In this document: positions 44,100-52,677 of the stretch, in pieces
How the letters are laid out: every line of letters begins with the position of its first letter
Position numbering within the stretch: the stretch's first letter is position 1
From: Dyadobacter soli
GTDB taxonomy: Bacteria > Bacteroidota > Bacteroidia > Cytophagales > Spirosomataceae
Length of the DNA: 64,000 bases
Assembly (NCBI RefSeq): GCF_900101885.1
Contig: NZ_FNAN01000001.1
Coordinates: 248,001-312,000 of the forward strand
Direction of reading: 5' to 3'
Notes under the pieces: model-generated
Seen by the model: only the letters and a program-made list of their open reading frames with translations
Databases searched by the model: none
Told to the model about the DNA's origin: nothing
Translations under genes and position numbers: made by a program

Positions 44100-46481
44100 A
44101 TGAAGAAAATACTCCCAGGCCTACTCATTTGCGCTGTCGCCGCATTCAGTCCGCTGAGCGCGCCGCTGCAAGCGCAGCCGAATCCCCAACCGCAACCCGC
44201 ACCTTTGTCGCTCTGGTACGACCAGCCCGCGAAAGAATGGATGACCCAGGCATTGCCGATCGGTAATGGCCACGTGGGCGCCATGTTTTTTGGCGGAACC
44301 GAGGAAGAACGGATCCAGTTTTCGGAAGGCAGCCTTTGGGCGGGTGGTAAAGGGGCCAATGCCGAGTATAATTTTGGGTTAAAAAAAGAAGCCTACAAAC
44401 ACTTGCCGCAGGTGCGCGAGCTGCTCGCCGCCGGGAAAATGAAGGAGGCGCACGCGCTGGCCAACAAGGAACTGACCGGTGTTATCCACGAAAAAAAGGA
44501 GAATACACCCTCTTCCGATTTCGGCGCACAGCAAACGGTGGGCGATATTTTTATAAAAATGCCTTCCAAAGGCGCCGTACAGAACTACCGTCGTGAGCTC
44601 AATATCTCGGACGCATTGGGTAAAGTGAGCTACGACGCAGGCGGTACTCATTTTGAAAGGACGTATTTGGGTAATTATCCTTCCAAAGTAATGGTATACC
44701 GGTTCACTTCCTCGACGCCGGAAACCTATTCCATCCGCTTTGAAACACCGCATGCCAAAGATTATGAGCAGTTTACCAAAAATCAATACACTTTCGGCGG
44801 GCATTTAAAAGATAACCGTCAGGAGTTTGAAACTACCTACCGTATAGATACCGACGGTAAAACCGCATTCAACAATGGCGTGTTGACGGTAACCAATGCG
44901 AAATCCATTCTGCTTGTGCACACCGTGGCGACGGATTACATTATGAAATTCCCTGATTATAAGGGTAATGATTACAAAAAGGCGAATGCCGCCGCCATGG
45001 CCAAAGCGGCCGGAAAAACCTACGCCGCATTGCTCGCCGAGCAGCAAAAGGATTACCACAGCCTGTTCGACCGCGTCGCGCTGACATTAGGCAATGCCAC
45101 TGCACCCGCCATTCCCACCGACCAACGCCAGAAGGCCTATTCCGCCGGACAACCCGATGCCCGTTTGGAAGAACTTTACTTCCAATACGGCCGCTACCTG
45201 ATGATTTCCTCGACGCGCCCCGGCACGATGCCCATGAGCTTGCAAGGCAAGTGGAACGACAGCACCAACCCGCCCTGGGCGAACGATTATCACACCAATA
45301 TCAATGTGCAAATGCTCTACTGGCCAGCCGAGGCGACCAACCTTTCGGAATGCCATTTGCCGCTGATGGATTTTACGCAATCCATTGTAGCGCCGGGCCG
45401 GCTGGCTGCGAAGGAGTTTTTCAATGCCAAAGGATGGATCGTGAACACGATGCTGAACGCCTATGGCTATACTTCGCCGGGCTGGGATTTCCCGTGGGGC
45501 TTTTTCCCGGGCGGCGCGGCGTGGCTTTGCCAGCATTTGTGGGAGCATTATGCATTTACCAATGATAAGGCATTTTTGAAAAACACCGCCTACCCGGTGA
45601 TGAAGGAAGCTTCGGAGTTCTGGATGGATTACCTCACCAGCGACGGCAAAGGTCACCTCGTGTCGTCACCCTCGTACTCGCCGGAGCACGGCGGTATTTC
45701 TACCGGCGCCACCATGGACCACGAAATGGCCTGGGATGTGCTCAACAACACCGCCGAAGCCGCAGCCGTGCTGGGTATCGACGCCGATTTCGCACAAAAA
45801 GCCCGCGCTACCCGCGACAAGATATTGCCTTTGCAGATCGGCCGCTGGAAGCAGTTGCAGGAATGGCGCGAGGACGTCGACGACTCCACCAACCACCACC
45901 GCCACGTGTCGCACCTGTATGCGTTGCACCCGGGCAAGCAGATTTCTATCACCAAAACCCCCGCCGAAGCCGAGGCCGCACGCGTGAGTCTCAATGCCCG
46001 TGGCGACGACGGTACCGGCTGGTCGCTGGCATGGAAAGTCAATTTCTGGGCGCGCTTGCAGGATGGTAACCGTGCACACAAGCTGTTCAAAAGCGTACTC
46101 CGGCCCGTAGCCGACCAGGGTACCAATATGGCCGACGGCGGCGGCTCCTACGCCAACCTCCTTTGCGCCCACCCGCCATTCCAGCTCGACGGCAACATGG
46201 GCTCCACAGCCGGCGTCGCCGAAATGTTACTTCAATCGCAAACCGGCGTAATCGAACTGCTGCCCGCATTACCCGACGCCTGGGCCACCGGCTCCGTGAA
46301 GGGTCTGAAAGCACGCGGTAATGTGACGGTCGATGAAGTCTGGGAGAATGGTAAATTGAAATCCGTGACGCTCGTATCGCCCAATGCGCAGAAGCGGGTT
46401 TTGAAATATGGTAGCAAGACGATCAATGCCGAAATCGTTGCCGGAAAGGCGAAGACGTGGAATTCGAGTGATTTTAAATGA
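44100..46481 (+). CDS. GH95 alpha-L-fucosidase (or alpha-L-galactosidase)
   Basis: 793 residues, signal peptide to about residue 26. N-terminal GH95 domain (LSLWYDQPAKEWMTQALPIG, NGHVGAMFFGG, FSEGSLWAGG) and an (alpha/alpha)6 barrel with the family's catalytic machinery: Asn400 and Asn402 in YHTNINVQMLYWPAEA, the acid Glu529 in SYSPEHGG, and Asp697 in FQLDGNMGSTAG. C-terminal beta domain IELLPALPDAWATGSVKGLK. GH95 enzymes invert and cleave Fuc-alpha-1,2-Gal; some prefer L-galactose. It probably works in the periplasm after uptake by the SusCD pair at 35.8 kb. Confidence 0.93.
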   Translation: MKKILPGLLICAVAAFSPLSAPLQAQPNPQPQPAPLSLWYDQPAKEWMTQALPIGNGHVGAMFFGGTEEERIQFSEGSLWAGGKGANAEYNFGLKKEAYKHLPQVRELLAAGKMKEAHALANKELTGVIHEKKENTPSSDFGAQQTVGDIFIKMPSKGAVQNYRRELNISDALGKVSYDAGGTHFERTYLGNYPSKVMVYRFTSSTPETYSIRFETPHAKDYEQFTKNQYTFGGHLKDNRQEFETTYRIDTDGKTAFNNGVLTVTNAKSILLVHTVATDYIMKFPDYKGNDYKKANAAAMAKAAGKTYAALLAEQQKDYHSLFDRVALTLGNATAPAIPTDQRQKAYSAGQPDARLEELYFQYGRYLMISSTRPGTMPMSLQGKWNDSTNPPWANDYHTNINVQMLYWPAEATNLSECHLPLMDFTQSIVAPGRLAAKEFFNAKGWIVNTMLNAYGYTSPGWDFPWGFFPGGAAWLCQHLWEHYAFTNDKAFLKNTAYPVMKEASEFWMDYLTSDGKGHLVSSPSYSPEHGGISTGATMDHEMAWDVLNNTAEAAAVLGIDADFAQKARATRDKILPLQIGRWKQLQEWREDVDDSTNHHRHVSHLYALHPGKQISITKTPAEAEAARVSLNARGDDGTGWSLAWKVNFWARLQDGNRAHKLFKSVLRPVADQGTNMADGGGSYANLLCAHPPFQLDGNMGSTAGVAEMLLQSQTGVIELLPALPDAWATGSVKGLKARGNVTVDEVWENGKLKSVTLVSPNAQKRVLKYGSKTINAEIVAGKAKTWNSSDFK

Positions 46482-46506
46482 TAGTGGTATTCAAATGCAG
46501 CAATTA

Positions 46507-46617
46507 AATCGCGTAGCGATGTAATATCGGTAGCAACGAATCGCACAAGACGTATCGCAAATGCCGTCAGGCATGCAACAGCAAAGCATTGTTGTTACAT
46601 GCCTGACGGCATTTTTA
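46507..46617 (+). repeat. Composite repeat, right copy (27-bp box plus hairpin terminator)
   Basis: The box AATCGCGTAGCGATGTAATA (46507-46533) is followed by a hairpin with perfect 15-bp arms ATGCCGTCAGGCATG/CATGCCTGACGGCAT (46561-46575, 46598-46612), extended inward by CAACA/TGTTG and ending in TTTTT. This copy is also a good intrinsic terminator for the GH95 gene. It is the inverted partner of 41875-41977. Confidence 0.85.
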
Positions 46618-46681
46618 GTAAAATCCGGTAAATCACACCCCAATCGCTCTTTTCAATACATTATCACCGAACTGAACGACC

Positions 46682-47311
46682 ATGGAACCCGACCGAGACG
46701 CAATTCCGCCCGATGCCGAAAACGAAGACCGACGTTTTTTTCTGAAACAATCCATGTTCATCGCCGGTCTTTCGATGGCGCCGGCGGATTTCCTGCAAGC
46801 CGCGCTGGCACCCGACGACGGACCGGTGGGTAATGCGGTGAAGGTGAAATTGTCGCTCACTGTCAATGGCAAACGCAAGCGCATTACCATTGACCCGCGG
46901 ATGACATTGCTGGACTTGCTTCGCGAAAACCTGGGGCTTACCGGTACCAAAAAGGGTTGTGATTTCGGGCAATGCGGAGCTTGCACCGTACACGTGGATG
47001 GCCGCAGGACGCTATCCTGCCTTACTTTCGCGGTGATGCAGCATGGAGCGAAAATAACAACGATTGAAGGGCTGTCGGATGGAGAAAAGCTGCATCCGTT
47101 GCAGGAAGCATTCATTAAGCACGATGGTTTCCAATGCGGGTATTGCACGCCGGGGCAGATCATGTCGGGTGTTGCGTGCATACGCGAGGGGTGCGCGGGG
47201 TCGGCCGGGGAGGTGCGGGAATATATGAGCGGTAACCTGTGCCGCTGCGGTGCCTACCCCAATATAGTGGACGCCATTTTGGAAGTAAAGAAGGAGGGAC
47301 TGAAAGTATGA
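46682..47311 (+). CDS. paoA: Periplasmic aldehyde oxidoreductase, 2Fe-2S subunit (PaoA-like)
   Basis: 209 residues. A twin-arginine signal (RRFFLKQSMFIAGL, Arg17-Arg18) predicts export of the folded enzyme. Plant-type [2Fe-2S] site at Cys93, Cys98, Cys101 and Cys113; second cluster at Cys152, Cys155, Cys187 and Cys189 (QCGYCTPGQ, NLCRCG). This is the small subunit of the xanthine-oxidase family and passes electrons from molybdenum to FAD. Its stop overlaps the start of the FAD subunit (ATGA). It opens a four-gene operon. Confidence 0.9.
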   Translation: MEPDRDAIPPDAENEDRRFFLKQSMFIAGLSMAPADFLQAALAPDDGPVGNAVKVKLSLTVNGKRKRITIDPRMTLLDLLRENLGLTGTKKGCDFGQCGACTVHVDGRRTLSCLTFAVMQHGAKITTIEGLSDGEKLHPLQEAFIKHDGFQCGYCTPGQIMSGVACIREGCAGSAGEVREYMSGNLCRCGAYPNIVDAILEVKKEGLKV

Positions 47312-48315
47312 AACCGTTTCAATACCTCCGTCCCAAAACCGTCCAGGAAGCCGTTACGATGGCCACGGATAACCCCGAAGCGCAGTACATCGCAGGTGGT
47401 ACCAACCTCGTCGACCTGATGAAGCGGGGCATTGCGTCGCCTTCGAAACTGATCGATATCAATCATCTCCCATTAAAAAAAATAGAACATCGCTACGACC
47501 GCCTCCGTATCGGCGCATTGGTGCTGAACAGCGATTTGGCGCAGCATAAGGCCGTGCTGACCCGCCAGCCGCTGCTCGCGCAGGCATTACTCGCAGGCGC
47601 GTCGGGGCAGCTGCGGAATATGGCCACGGTAGGCGGTAACCTCTTGCAGCGTACGCGTTGCAGTTATTTTTACGACCTCGCATTGCCTTGTAACAAGCGT
47701 AAACCGGGCGCTGGCTGCGGCGCGGAAGAGGGCATTAACCGTACGCACGCCATATTTTTTGCGGGAAATGGTTTTGGAGGTATAGAAAAGTCCTCTTGTA
47801 TCGCAGTTCATCCGAGCGATATGTGCGTAGCGCTTACTGCCCTGGAAACGACGGTTGTGATAAACGGCCCGGATGGCGAGCGGCGGGTAATGATGAAAGA
47901 TTTTCACCGGCTGTCGACCCAGCAGCCCGAACTTGATACCAACCTGGGCCCGGGCGAGCTGGTGACGGCCATCGAGGTGGTGGACAATGCATTTGCCAAA
48001 CACAGCCATTACCTGAAAGTGCGCGACCGTGCTTCCTATGCCTTTGCATTGGTGTCGGTGGCGGCGGCGCTGCAAATGGACGGCGGCCGCATCTGGGATG
48101 CGCGGATGGCACTCGGCGGCGTGGCGCACAAGCCCTGGCGTTACTGGTCCATCGACCTCATGCTGCGCGGACAGGTACCTTCCGAAAAGCTTTTCAGGGA
48201 AGTGGCCGAACACGAAATGGAAGGCGCGAAGGCCACGGCGCAGAATGCATTCAAAATCAAATTGGCATCCAATGCAATGGTGGCGGCTTTGAAAACCGCA
48301 GCGGGCATTTCCTGA
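47308..48315 (+). CDS. paoB: Aldehyde oxidoreductase, FAD and 4Fe-4S subunit (PaoB-like)
   Basis: 335 residues. FAD-binding blocks AGGTNLVDLMKRG and QLRNMATVGGNLLQRTRC. The segment between Cys118, Cys128, Cys137 and Cys164 (CSYFYDLALPCNKRKPGAGC) is the extra [4Fe-4S] loop known from the E. coli periplasmic enzyme PaoABC and absent from ordinary xanthine dehydrogenase FAD subunits. C-terminal CO_deh_flav_C domain (ASYAFALVSVAAALQMDGGR). It starts within the stop of the 2Fe-2S gene and ends 6 bp before the molybdenum subunit. Confidence 0.92.
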   Translation: MKPFQYLRPKTVQEAVTMATDNPEAQYIAGGTNLVDLMKRGIASPSKLIDINHLPLKKIEHRYDRLRIGALVLNSDLAQHKAVLTRQPLLAQALLAGASGQLRNMATVGGNLLQRTRCSYFYDLALPCNKRKPGAGCGAEEGINRTHAIFFAGNGFGGIEKSSCIAVHPSDMCVALTALETTVVINGPDGERRVMMKDFHRLSTQQPELDTNLGPGELVTAIEVVDNAFAKHSHYLKVRDRASYAFALVSVAAALQMDGGRIWDARMALGGVAHKPWRYWSIDLMLRGQVPSEKLFREVAEHEMEGAKATAQNAFKIKLASNAMVAALKTAAGIS

Positions 48316-48321
48316 GAGCAT

Positions 48322-50559
48322 ATGAACAGAAAATCATTGGATAACCCTTCGGATAACTCGCTCAGCCGCGTCGACGGGGCGGTGAAAGTGACGGGTACCG
48401 CAACATACTCCGCCGAATACGTTGTTCCGGAGCTCGCGCACGCGGTACTAGTGACCAGCACTATTGCCAAAGGCAGCATTACCGCCATCGAATCGCAGGA
48501 GGCGGAAGCTGCGCCGGGTGTGCTGGCGGTTATCAGCCATTTGAACGCGATAGAGGTACCGGGCTGGCCCGCCCGAAAGCAGCCCGCAGAACGGGCGCCG
48601 GTTGGAACGGCATTTCGCGTATTTTACGACCCGCTGATCTATTTCGACGGCCAGCCTGTGGCGATGGTCGTGGCGGGCACACGTGAGCAGGCCGTGCACG
48701 CGGCTTCGCTCGTACGGGTGACTTATCGGAAAGAAATCCATCAGACACATTTTGAAAAAAATACCTCAAAAGCCGGCATTCCGCTGAATGTGCAACGCGC
48801 GAAAAATTCGCCTTTCCAGGATTATGCGCGGGGCGATGCGGCTGCGCTGACCAACGCCGAAGTCAGGATCGAAGCCGAATACACCATTCCTACCCAGCAC
48901 CACCAGCCGCTCGAACCGCACGCGATCATCGCTGTTTGGGAAGCGGATGATAAGCTGACGGTTTATGATAAAAATCAGGGTGTCAAATCCGCGCAGGGGC
49001 AACTGGCGCAGGCATTCAAGCTGCCGAGGGAAAAAGTGCAGGTTGTGGCGACATACATTGGCGGCGCGTTCGGGTCGGGAATCCGGGTGTGGCCGCATAC
49101 GATGGCGGCGGTAATGGCGGCGAAGCAGGTGAAGCGGCCGGTGAAGTTGGTGCTAGGGCGCGAGCAGATGTTTACTTCCGTCGGTTACCGGCCTTATACC
49201 GTTCAAAAACTCACTTTGGGGGCATCGAAAACCGGCCAGCTGGCGGGTATTATGCATGAAGGAACGGGGCAGACTTCGGCTTATGAGGAGCATTTGGAAC
49301 GCACCGTCCTTGCGTCGCGTGCATTGTACGCGAGCGCATACGCGGCCACGCGCTACCGCCTGCTCCCGCTGGACGTAAACACGCCTACGTGGATGCGCGG
49401 GCCGGGCGATGCGACGGGAATGTTTGCTTTGGAGTCGGCAATGGATGAGCTGGCATTTGCATTGAAGATGGACCCGCTGGAATTCCGGCTGAAAAACTAC
49501 GCCGAAAGTGATCCTGAGCGGAACCTGCCGTGGTCGGCGAAATCGTTGCGGGAATGCTATGAGCTCGGCGCGGAAAAATTCGGTTGGAAAAACCGGATGC
49601 AGGAGCCGCGGTCGGTGAAGCGGGGCGGAATGCTGCTGGGGTCGGGTATGGCGTCGAGCCTGTATGGCTTCCATAGGCATCCGTCCAAGGCGCGGGCGTT
49701 GATGCAGGCCGACGGCTCGGTGATCGTGCAAAGCGCCACGATGGACATCGGCCCCGGTACGGGCACAGCCATGACGCGCATTGCAGCGAAAGTTTTGGGT
49801 GTGAATGCTAAAAAAATACGTTTCGAGCTGGGCCATTCCGCATTGCCCGATGCGCCGGGCCAGAATGGCTCGTCCACGATCCCGAGCGTAGGTTCGGCGG
49901 TGCATGTGGTTTGCGAGGCTTTGAAAAGCAAGTTGGTCACTTTGGCCGGTGAAATGTCTGAGCGGTTCAGGTCGGGTGGTCAGCCGGTCGTCAGGAATGG
50001 GCAGGTTTTTAGTTCAGGTGAGGATAAAGAGGGGATTAATTATTCGGATATTTTAAAATACCATCAATTAAAAGAGCTGGAAGTAACGGAGGAGTCGAAA
50101 TCGGGTGCCGAGCGCGACCAGTACTCGATGTATTCGTTCGGATGCCATTTTGTGGAGGTGGAAGTAGACCCGCTTACGGGCGAGGTACGCGTTACGCGCG
50201 TGGTCACCTGCGCGGATGTGGGCACGATTATCAACTACAAAACCGCCCGCAGCCAGTCGATCGGCGGGGTTGTCGGTGGTATCGGAATGGCACTGATGGA
50301 GCATTCGGCGATGGATCACCGTTTCGGCCGGTATGTTACCAACGATTTTGCCAGTTACCACATTCCCGTCCATGCCGACGTGCCGCCCATTGAAGTGTAT
50401 TATATCGATAAACCCGACGTACACGTCAACCCCATCGGTTCGAAAGGTCTGGGAGAAATTGCCATTGTAGGCGTGGCGGGCGCGATCGCGAATGCGGTTT
50501 TTCACGCCACCGGTAAGCGGGTAAGGGAGCTGCCCATTACGCCGGATAAATTGATTTGA
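48322..50559 (+). CDS. paoC: Aldehyde oxidoreductase, molybdenum-cofactor subunit (PaoC-like)
   Basis: 745 residues. N-terminal a/b hammerhead domain (LSRVDGAVKVTGTATYSAEY), molybdopterin-binding blocks (IGGAFGSGIRVWPHTMAAVM; SATMDIGPGTGTAMTRIAAK; QNGSSTIPSVGSAVHV) and the catalytic glutamate Glu712 in SKGLGEIAIVGVAGA. It oxidises aldehydes to acids using water, with molybdenum-cytosine-dinucleotide in the E. coli homologue. The set (2Fe-2S, FAD+4Fe-4S, Mo) is complete. No chaperone gene (PaoD/XdhC type) is adjacent, so maturation must rely on a gene elsewhere. Confidence 0.93.
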   Translation: MNRKSLDNPSDNSLSRVDGAVKVTGTATYSAEYVVPELAHAVLVTSTIAKGSITAIESQEAEAAPGVLAVISHLNAIEVPGWPARKQPAERAPVGTAFRVFYDPLIYFDGQPVAMVVAGTREQAVHAASLVRVTYRKEIHQTHFEKNTSKAGIPLNVQRAKNSPFQDYARGDAAALTNAEVRIEAEYTIPTQHHQPLEPHAIIAVWEADDKLTVYDKNQGVKSAQGQLAQAFKLPREKVQVVATYIGGAFGSGIRVWPHTMAAVMAAKQVKRPVKLVLGREQMFTSVGYRPYTVQKLTLGASKTGQLAGIMHEGTGQTSAYEEHLERTVLASRALYASAYAATRYRLLPLDVNTPTWMRGPGDATGMFALESAMDELAFALKMDPLEFRLKNYAESDPERNLPWSAKSLRECYELGAEKFGWKNRMQEPRSVKRGGMLLGSGMASSLYGFHRHPSKARALMQADGSVIVQSATMDIGPGTGTAMTRIAAKVLGVNAKKIRFELGHSALPDAPGQNGSSTIPSVGSAVHVVCEALKSKLVTLAGEMSERFRSGGQPVVRNGQVFSSGEDKEGINYSDILKYHQLKELEVTEESKSGAERDQYSMYSFGCHFVEVEVDPLTGEVRVTRVVTCADVGTIINYKTARSQSIGGVVGGIGMALMEHSAMDHRFGRYVTNDFASYHIPVHADVPPIEVYYIDKPDVHVNPIGSKGLGEIAIVGVAGAIANAVFHATGKRVRELPITPDKLI

Positions 50560-50572
50560 AATAGACAATTGT

Positions 50573-51415
50573 ATGAAAAAGAATAACTTACTGATTGGGC
50601 TGGGTGTTGTCCTGGTGGCGGTTTCCGCATTGTTTTACAATTTTCGTCCGGCCGGCCCAGGTGGTGGTATGAAATGGAAGCCCGGCGTGGCATTGTATTC
50701 TTTCAACCGGTTTCCCTTCGAACAGGCGCTCGATAAGGCCGACAGTATCAATGCATTGTATGTCGAAGGATTCTTCTTTCACAAACTGGGCGATGCATTC
50801 GGCGGGCATTCTATCCCCAATCTGACCGACGAGGAGATTAAGACAATGAAGGGAATGCTGGACAAGCGTGGATTGAAAATGAAGTCGGTCTACGCCGATG
50901 GTAAAAGTGAGGAAGATTGGAAAGCCAATTTTGAATTTGCCCAAAAAATCGGCCTCGAATTCCTGACCGCCGAGCCGCAAAAACAGCATTGGGACGCGAT
51001 CGAGAAGCTGGCCGAGCATTATAAAGTCAAAGTAGCCATTCACGAGCATGCCAAAGGATCGAGCTATTTCTGGCATCCCGATTCCGTGGTGATGGCAATG
51101 CAGGGCCGTTCGCATTTCCGCGCCTGTGCCGATATTGGTCACTGGGTCCGCAGCGGCCTCGACCCGGTGAAATGCCTGCAAACACTTCAAGGGAAAATCA
51201 TTTGCCTGCATATCAAAGACCTCGACGCAGCGGGTAACCTCAAAGCCAACGACGTCATGGCAGGCACGGGGGTAATCGACTACCCGGCCATCATAGCCGA
51301 ACTGAAACGCCAGCGTTTCGAAGGCTACGTGTACATCGAGCGGGAAGGGAATTGGGACAAAAACGTCACGGATGTAGATTATGCATTAAAATACCTCGAC
51401 CGGCTGAACCGGTAA
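50573..51415 (+). CDS. Sugar phosphate isomerase/epimerase-like TIM-barrel protein, membrane-anchored
   Basis: 280 residues, 13 bp after the molybdenum subunit, thus in the same operon. An N-terminal hydrophobic anchor (LLIGLGVVLVAVSALFYNF) precedes an AP-endonuclease-2/xylose-isomerase-like barrel (PGVALYSFNRFPFEQALDKA; VAIHEHAKGSSYFWHPDSV; RACADIGHWVRSGLDPVKCL; IICLHIKDLDAAG; YVYIEREGNWDKN). Metal-ligand positions (His in HEHA, Asp in ADIGH, His in LHIKD, Glu in IERE) look intact. An exported location suggests a role on free or oxidised sugars rather than sugar phosphates. Co-transcription with the Pao-like enzyme is the best functional clue. Confidence 0.85.
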   Translation: MKKNNLLIGLGVVLVAVSALFYNFRPAGPGGGMKWKPGVALYSFNRFPFEQALDKADSINALYVEGFFFHKLGDAFGGHSIPNLTDEEIKTMKGMLDKRGLKMKSVYADGKSEEDWKANFEFAQKIGLEFLTAEPQKQHWDAIEKLAEHYKVKVAIHEHAKGSSYFWHPDSVVMAMQGRSHFRACADIGHWVRSGLDPVKCLQTLQGKIICLHIKDLDAAGNLKANDVMAGTGVIDYPAIIAELKRQRFEGYVYIEREGNWDKNVTDVDYALKYLDRLNR

Positions 51416-51454
51416 TGTTCAACCAGCAAAAAACTATCGTAGGGTTAACTCCGA

Positions 51455-51910
51455 TTATCTGCCGGCTTTAACCCACTTCACAATCAAATTCGCGATCAAG
51501 AGAACCTGGAAAGCGGCGAACGTGACGACCGCCATCATGAACCGCATTCGCAGGTCTTCCCATTCCTGGTACTGCTGCGGCGACATCGGTTTCCAGGTAT
51601 CCATTGCCGTGTTGGGCGCGGAGCCCGTCGTACTCACGATGTAAAGCGCAATGCCGATCGTCGCGAGCACGTGTGCGGCTGTCAGCTGCGGGAAGCCCGC
51701 GCGGTTTCGCGTGACCCAATATAGCAGGCTGGCAAAAAGCATGATCGCGATCAGCAACTCCGCTACAAGGTAAACGGGGAGCACATAATAAGTATCGTGA
51801 AATTGCACATCTACCGTATAGCTGCGCCGAAACCAGGCGATGATGGCGATGACGGGGCAGGCGAGGAGCAGGGCGAGGTGGGGTTTGCTGTGAATGAAGC
51901 TTTTGCGCAT
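51455..51910 (-). CDS. Four-helix membrane protein of unknown function
   Basis: 151 residues with four hydrophobic segments (about 14-28, 43-65, 76-95, 124-146). The motif VDVQFHDTYYVLPVYLVAEL resembles the HDTYxVVAH segment of cytochrome-oxidase subunit I, but no histidine pair follows, so it cannot bind haem in the same way. I do not recognise a named family. It is convergent with the isomerase gene and divergent from the sigma factor gene. Confidence 0.65.
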   Translation of the reverse strand: MRKSFIHSKPHLALLLACPVIAIIAWFRRSYTVDVQFHDTYYVLPVYLVAELLIAIMLFASLLYWVTRNRAGFPQLTAAHVLATIGIALYIVSTTGSAPNTAMDTWKPMSPQQYQEWEDLRMRFMMAVVTFAAFQVLLIANLIVKWVKAGR

Positions 51911-52023
51911 TGTATCGTATTTTTATGGGTGCAAATTAAAAAAATGAAAGTTTTTTAATGAACAGCTAGGGTAGCCTTTCCAAATTTTGTCCTGTGGGTA
52001 CAGCCTAAACCCAGCCCCGAACC

Positions 52024-52665
52024 GTGACGCCCGAACCTTCCGAAAACTTACCGGACGAAGCGCCTGACCGCGAAAGACCAATCGACCCGCGGGAGACCGG
52101 CGTGGATTCGAATGCGCCTGGTAACGCGTTGCCTGACAGGGAGTTTTTTCTCCGCAAAACATTCGAACAGGATGCCGCAAAAGGGTATGAGCTGTTGTTC
52201 AGGACCTATTACCGGCCGCTTTGCAGCCACGCCGCGCGATTTGTGTACAACAAGGAAATCGCGGAAGACCTGGTTACCGAAATTTTTCTGAATTTCTGGA
52301 AAAAAGAACTGCACACGGGCATTAGTACCACTTTCAGGGCTTATCTGTTTACCGCCGTGCGCAACCGGTGCTTTACTTACCTGCGCTGGGAGTTCCATAA
52401 AATCCGCCGAGAAGAGCTCGACGACGATTTTCGTTCGGATATGCTCCTGCCCGATCACATCATGGAAATGGACGAGCTCTATATGCAGGTGGAGCGGGTG
52501 ATCGACACCTTGCCGCCGCAATGCCAGAAAGTATTTGTGCTGAGCCGGTTCGAAGGCAAGTCGTACCAGGAAATCGCTGCGAAGCTCGAAGTGTCGGTGA
52601 AGGCGGTGGAAGGGCATATATCGAAGGCGCTTAACATTCTGCGCCGCTCATTGAAAAAAAACTGA
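52024..52665 (+). CDS. ECF-type RNA polymerase sigma factor
   Basis: 213 residues from a GTG; the first ~35 residues are acidic and proline-rich and the true start may be later (for example the GTG at 52102). Sigma-2 region FEQDAAKGYELLFRTYYRPL, AEDLVTEIFLNFWKK; sigma-4 region TLPPQCQKVFVLSRFEGKSY, QEIAAKLEVSVKAVEGHISK. This is the Bacteroidota sigma-70 group that is paired with FecR anti-sigma factors and STN-containing SusC transporters, all three of which follow here in order. It should direct transcription of its own SusCD genes when substrate is being imported. Confidence 0.92.
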   Translation: MTPEPSENLPDEAPDRERPIDPRETGVDSNAPGNALPDREFFLRKTFEQDAAKGYELLFRTYYRPLCSHAARFVYNKEIAEDLVTEIFLNFWKKELHTGISTTFRAYLFTAVRNRCFTYLRWEFHKIRREELDDDFRSDMLLPDHIMEMDELYMQVERVIDTLPPQCQKVFVLSRFEGKSYQEIAAKLEVSVKAVEGHISKALNILRRSLKKN

Positions 52666-52677
52666 CAAGCTTACAGC

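Noticed and set aside
41875..46617. A complete composite transposon around the glycosidase genes
   Set aside because: No transposase or integrase frame is present between or beside the inverted repeats and no clear target-site duplication is visible, so only a non-autonomous, MITE-like interpretation is kept as a finding.
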